Shown: piece by piece, positions 15,302 through 16,120 of the stretch
How the letters are laid out: each line of letters begins with the position of its first letter
Position numbering within the stretch: position 1 is the first letter of the stretch
From: Gammaproteobacteria bacterium
GTDB lineage: Bacteria; Pseudomonadota; Gammaproteobacteria; Xanthomonadales; Marinicellaceae
Length of the DNA: 16,120 nucleotides
Reading direction: 5' to 3'
Assembly (NCBI GenBank): GCA_030426705.1
Contig: JAUHXW010000023.1
Location: 1 to 16,120 of the forward strand
Notes under the pieces: model-generated
Database searches by the model: none
Seen by the model: the letters and a program-made list of their open reading frames with translations, nothing else
Told to the model about the DNA's origin: nothing
Program-made: the position numbers and the translations under genes

Positions 15302-15880
15302 ATGATAATAAATTTCCGCAATTTTATTTTGCTCGCTGGTAGCGTGATCATGGTCTCTTGTGCCACGAATATTCATAAAAAGGCAGGACACCCTGACGCT
15401 TTAATTGATTTAAGTGATCAATCTGCTTATGAGTTCAGAGGAAAAATGTCATTTTCAGATGGTACTGAGGGTGGCAGTGGGCACGTTCATTGGCAAAAAT
15501 CGACTCAAGAAATTCAAGTGGTATTGAAAGCGCCATTAAGTAAGAAAAGTTGGACTTTAACTGAAACAAGCCATCAAGCCTCCATTAAAACTTCAAACGG
15601 CCAGCGCTTCATCAGTACGTCAGCCGCAGATTTACTCAGTAATCAAATTGGTTGGCAGGTACCCTGGGAAGCTTTGCAATCATGGGTCATTGGTCAACCC
15701 AACCAATCGGGCACACTTGAGTGGCATGATGATCACAAAGGATATACAGTGACTGATCAAGGTTGGGTGATACAGTATTCGAAACTTGAAAATTATGAAA
15801 AAGGCGTTTTGCCCCATAAAGTCATAGCTCGCAAAAATCCTTACTCCATTAAATTAAGTATTAAATCCTGGCAATGGTGA
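15302..15880 (+). CDS. lolB: Outer-membrane lipoprotein receptor LolB
   Basis: LolB takes lipoproteins from the periplasmic carrier LolA and inserts them in the outer membrane. The 192-residue chain starts with a type II signal peptide ending in lipobox M-V-S-C (Cys20), so it is itself a lipoprotein. Typical LolB features follow in order: YEFRGKMSFSDG with GGSGHVHWQK (~43-66), VVLKAPLSKKSWTL (~73-86), SAADLLSNQIGWQVPWEAL then QSWVIGQP (~107-132), GYTVTDQGWVIQYSKLENY (~147-165) and LSIKSWQW at the end. No ribosome-binding site is obvious. The stop codon overlaps the ispE GTG, a common lolB-ispE arrangement in gammaproteobacteria. Confidence 0.9.
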   Translation: MIINFRNFILLAGSVIMVSCATNIHKKAGHPDALIDLSDQSAYEFRGKMSFSDGTEGGSGHVHWQKSTQEIQVVLKAPLSKKSWTLTETSHQASIKTSNGQRFISTSAADLLSNQIGWQVPWEALQSWVIGQPNQSGTLEWHDDHKGYTVTDQGWVIQYSKLENYEKGVLPHKVIARKNPYSIKLSIKSWQW

Positions 15881-16120
15881 ATCATAAAGTACTCAGTCCC
15901 GCAAAAGTTAACTTGATGCTGCGTATTCTGGGTCAAAGAGCTGATGGATTTCATAACTTACAAACCATTTTCCAGATTCTTGATTGGGGTGATGAAATGC
16001 AGTTTACCAAAACTGCTGATCAAGGAAGTCATCAAATCACTATTGAAGGGTTTCAAAATCTGACAAATGAGGATAATTTAATTTATAAAGCTGCTCAAAG
16101 TATCAAGCCTTTTGCACAAA
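15877..16120 (+). CDS. ispE: 4-diphosphocytidyl-2-C-methyl-D-erythritol kinase, 5' part
   Basis: IspE is the ATP-dependent kinase of the MEP isoprenoid pathway, of the GHMP kinase family. Only the first 81 codons are in the window; the frame is open at base 16120. The GTG start overlaps the lolB stop by four bases (GTGA), implying translational coupling. The product begins (M)NHKVLSPAKVNLMLRILGQ, matching the family's 'PAKxNLxLxIxGxRxDGYHxLxT' motif, then RADGFHNLQTIFQILDWGDE and TNEDNLIYKAAQ, equivalent to the conserved 'NLIYRAA'. The ATP-binding glycine-rich motif would lie beyond the window. Confidence 0.93.
   Translation, partial: MNHKVLSPAKVNLMLRILGQRADGFHNLQTIFQILDWGDEMQFTKTADQGSHQITIEGFQNLTNEDNLIYKAAQSIKPFAQ

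Overview
The window reads as a stretch of chromosome from a moderately AT-rich gammaproteobacterium. The fused aspartokinase/diaminopimelate decarboxylase (LysAC) recalls Xanthomonadales-like lineages, while map-glnD and lolB-ispE are ordinary gammaproteobacterial neighbourhoods. No phage, plasmid, CRISPR, tRNA or rRNA gene was seen. Nearly every gene is housekeeping, and the unusual signals are lesions and small repeats between or inside those genes.

Layout. 1-1056 (+): a coiled-coil protein of unknown function followed by nth (endonuclease III). 1100-2818 (-): hemB followed by aroE, convergent with nth; aroE is broken by a deletion whose junction carries a 15-bp perfect inverted repeat. 2893-3051: a 159-bp MITE-like palindromic element between hemB and map. 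3065-6804 (+): map, glnD and a DUF454/YbaN membrane protein, tightly spaced, ending in a twin-hairpin repeat and T-run. 6982-8402 (-): a Nu-class-like glutathione S-transferase followed by a MipA/OmpV-like outer-membrane protein. 8534-8842 (-): a small lipoprotein with a near-consensus sigma70 promoter and its own terminator. 8843-9253: no gene. 9254-11791 (-): lysAC. 11901-14120 (+): a Lon-family protease (AAA_32 plus Lon_C) whose last ~60 codons are out of frame. 14266-14507: a regulatory region with a sigma70-like promoter and a perfect CRP-type palindrome. 14508-16120 (+): an outer-membrane protein, lolB, and the start of ispE, which runs off the window.

Functionally the genes cover DNA base-excision repair, haem and shikimate synthesis, N-terminal methionine removal, PII nitrogen signalling, lysine and peptidoglycan precursor synthesis, proteolysis, lipoprotein delivery to the outer membrane and isoprenoid synthesis. 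I did not find a clearly new multi-gene system. The items most worth checking are the aroE lesion, the Lon frameshift, the MITE in front of map, the covarying twin hairpin and the CRP-type site. The two lesions could be real mutations or assembly errors; reads would decide.
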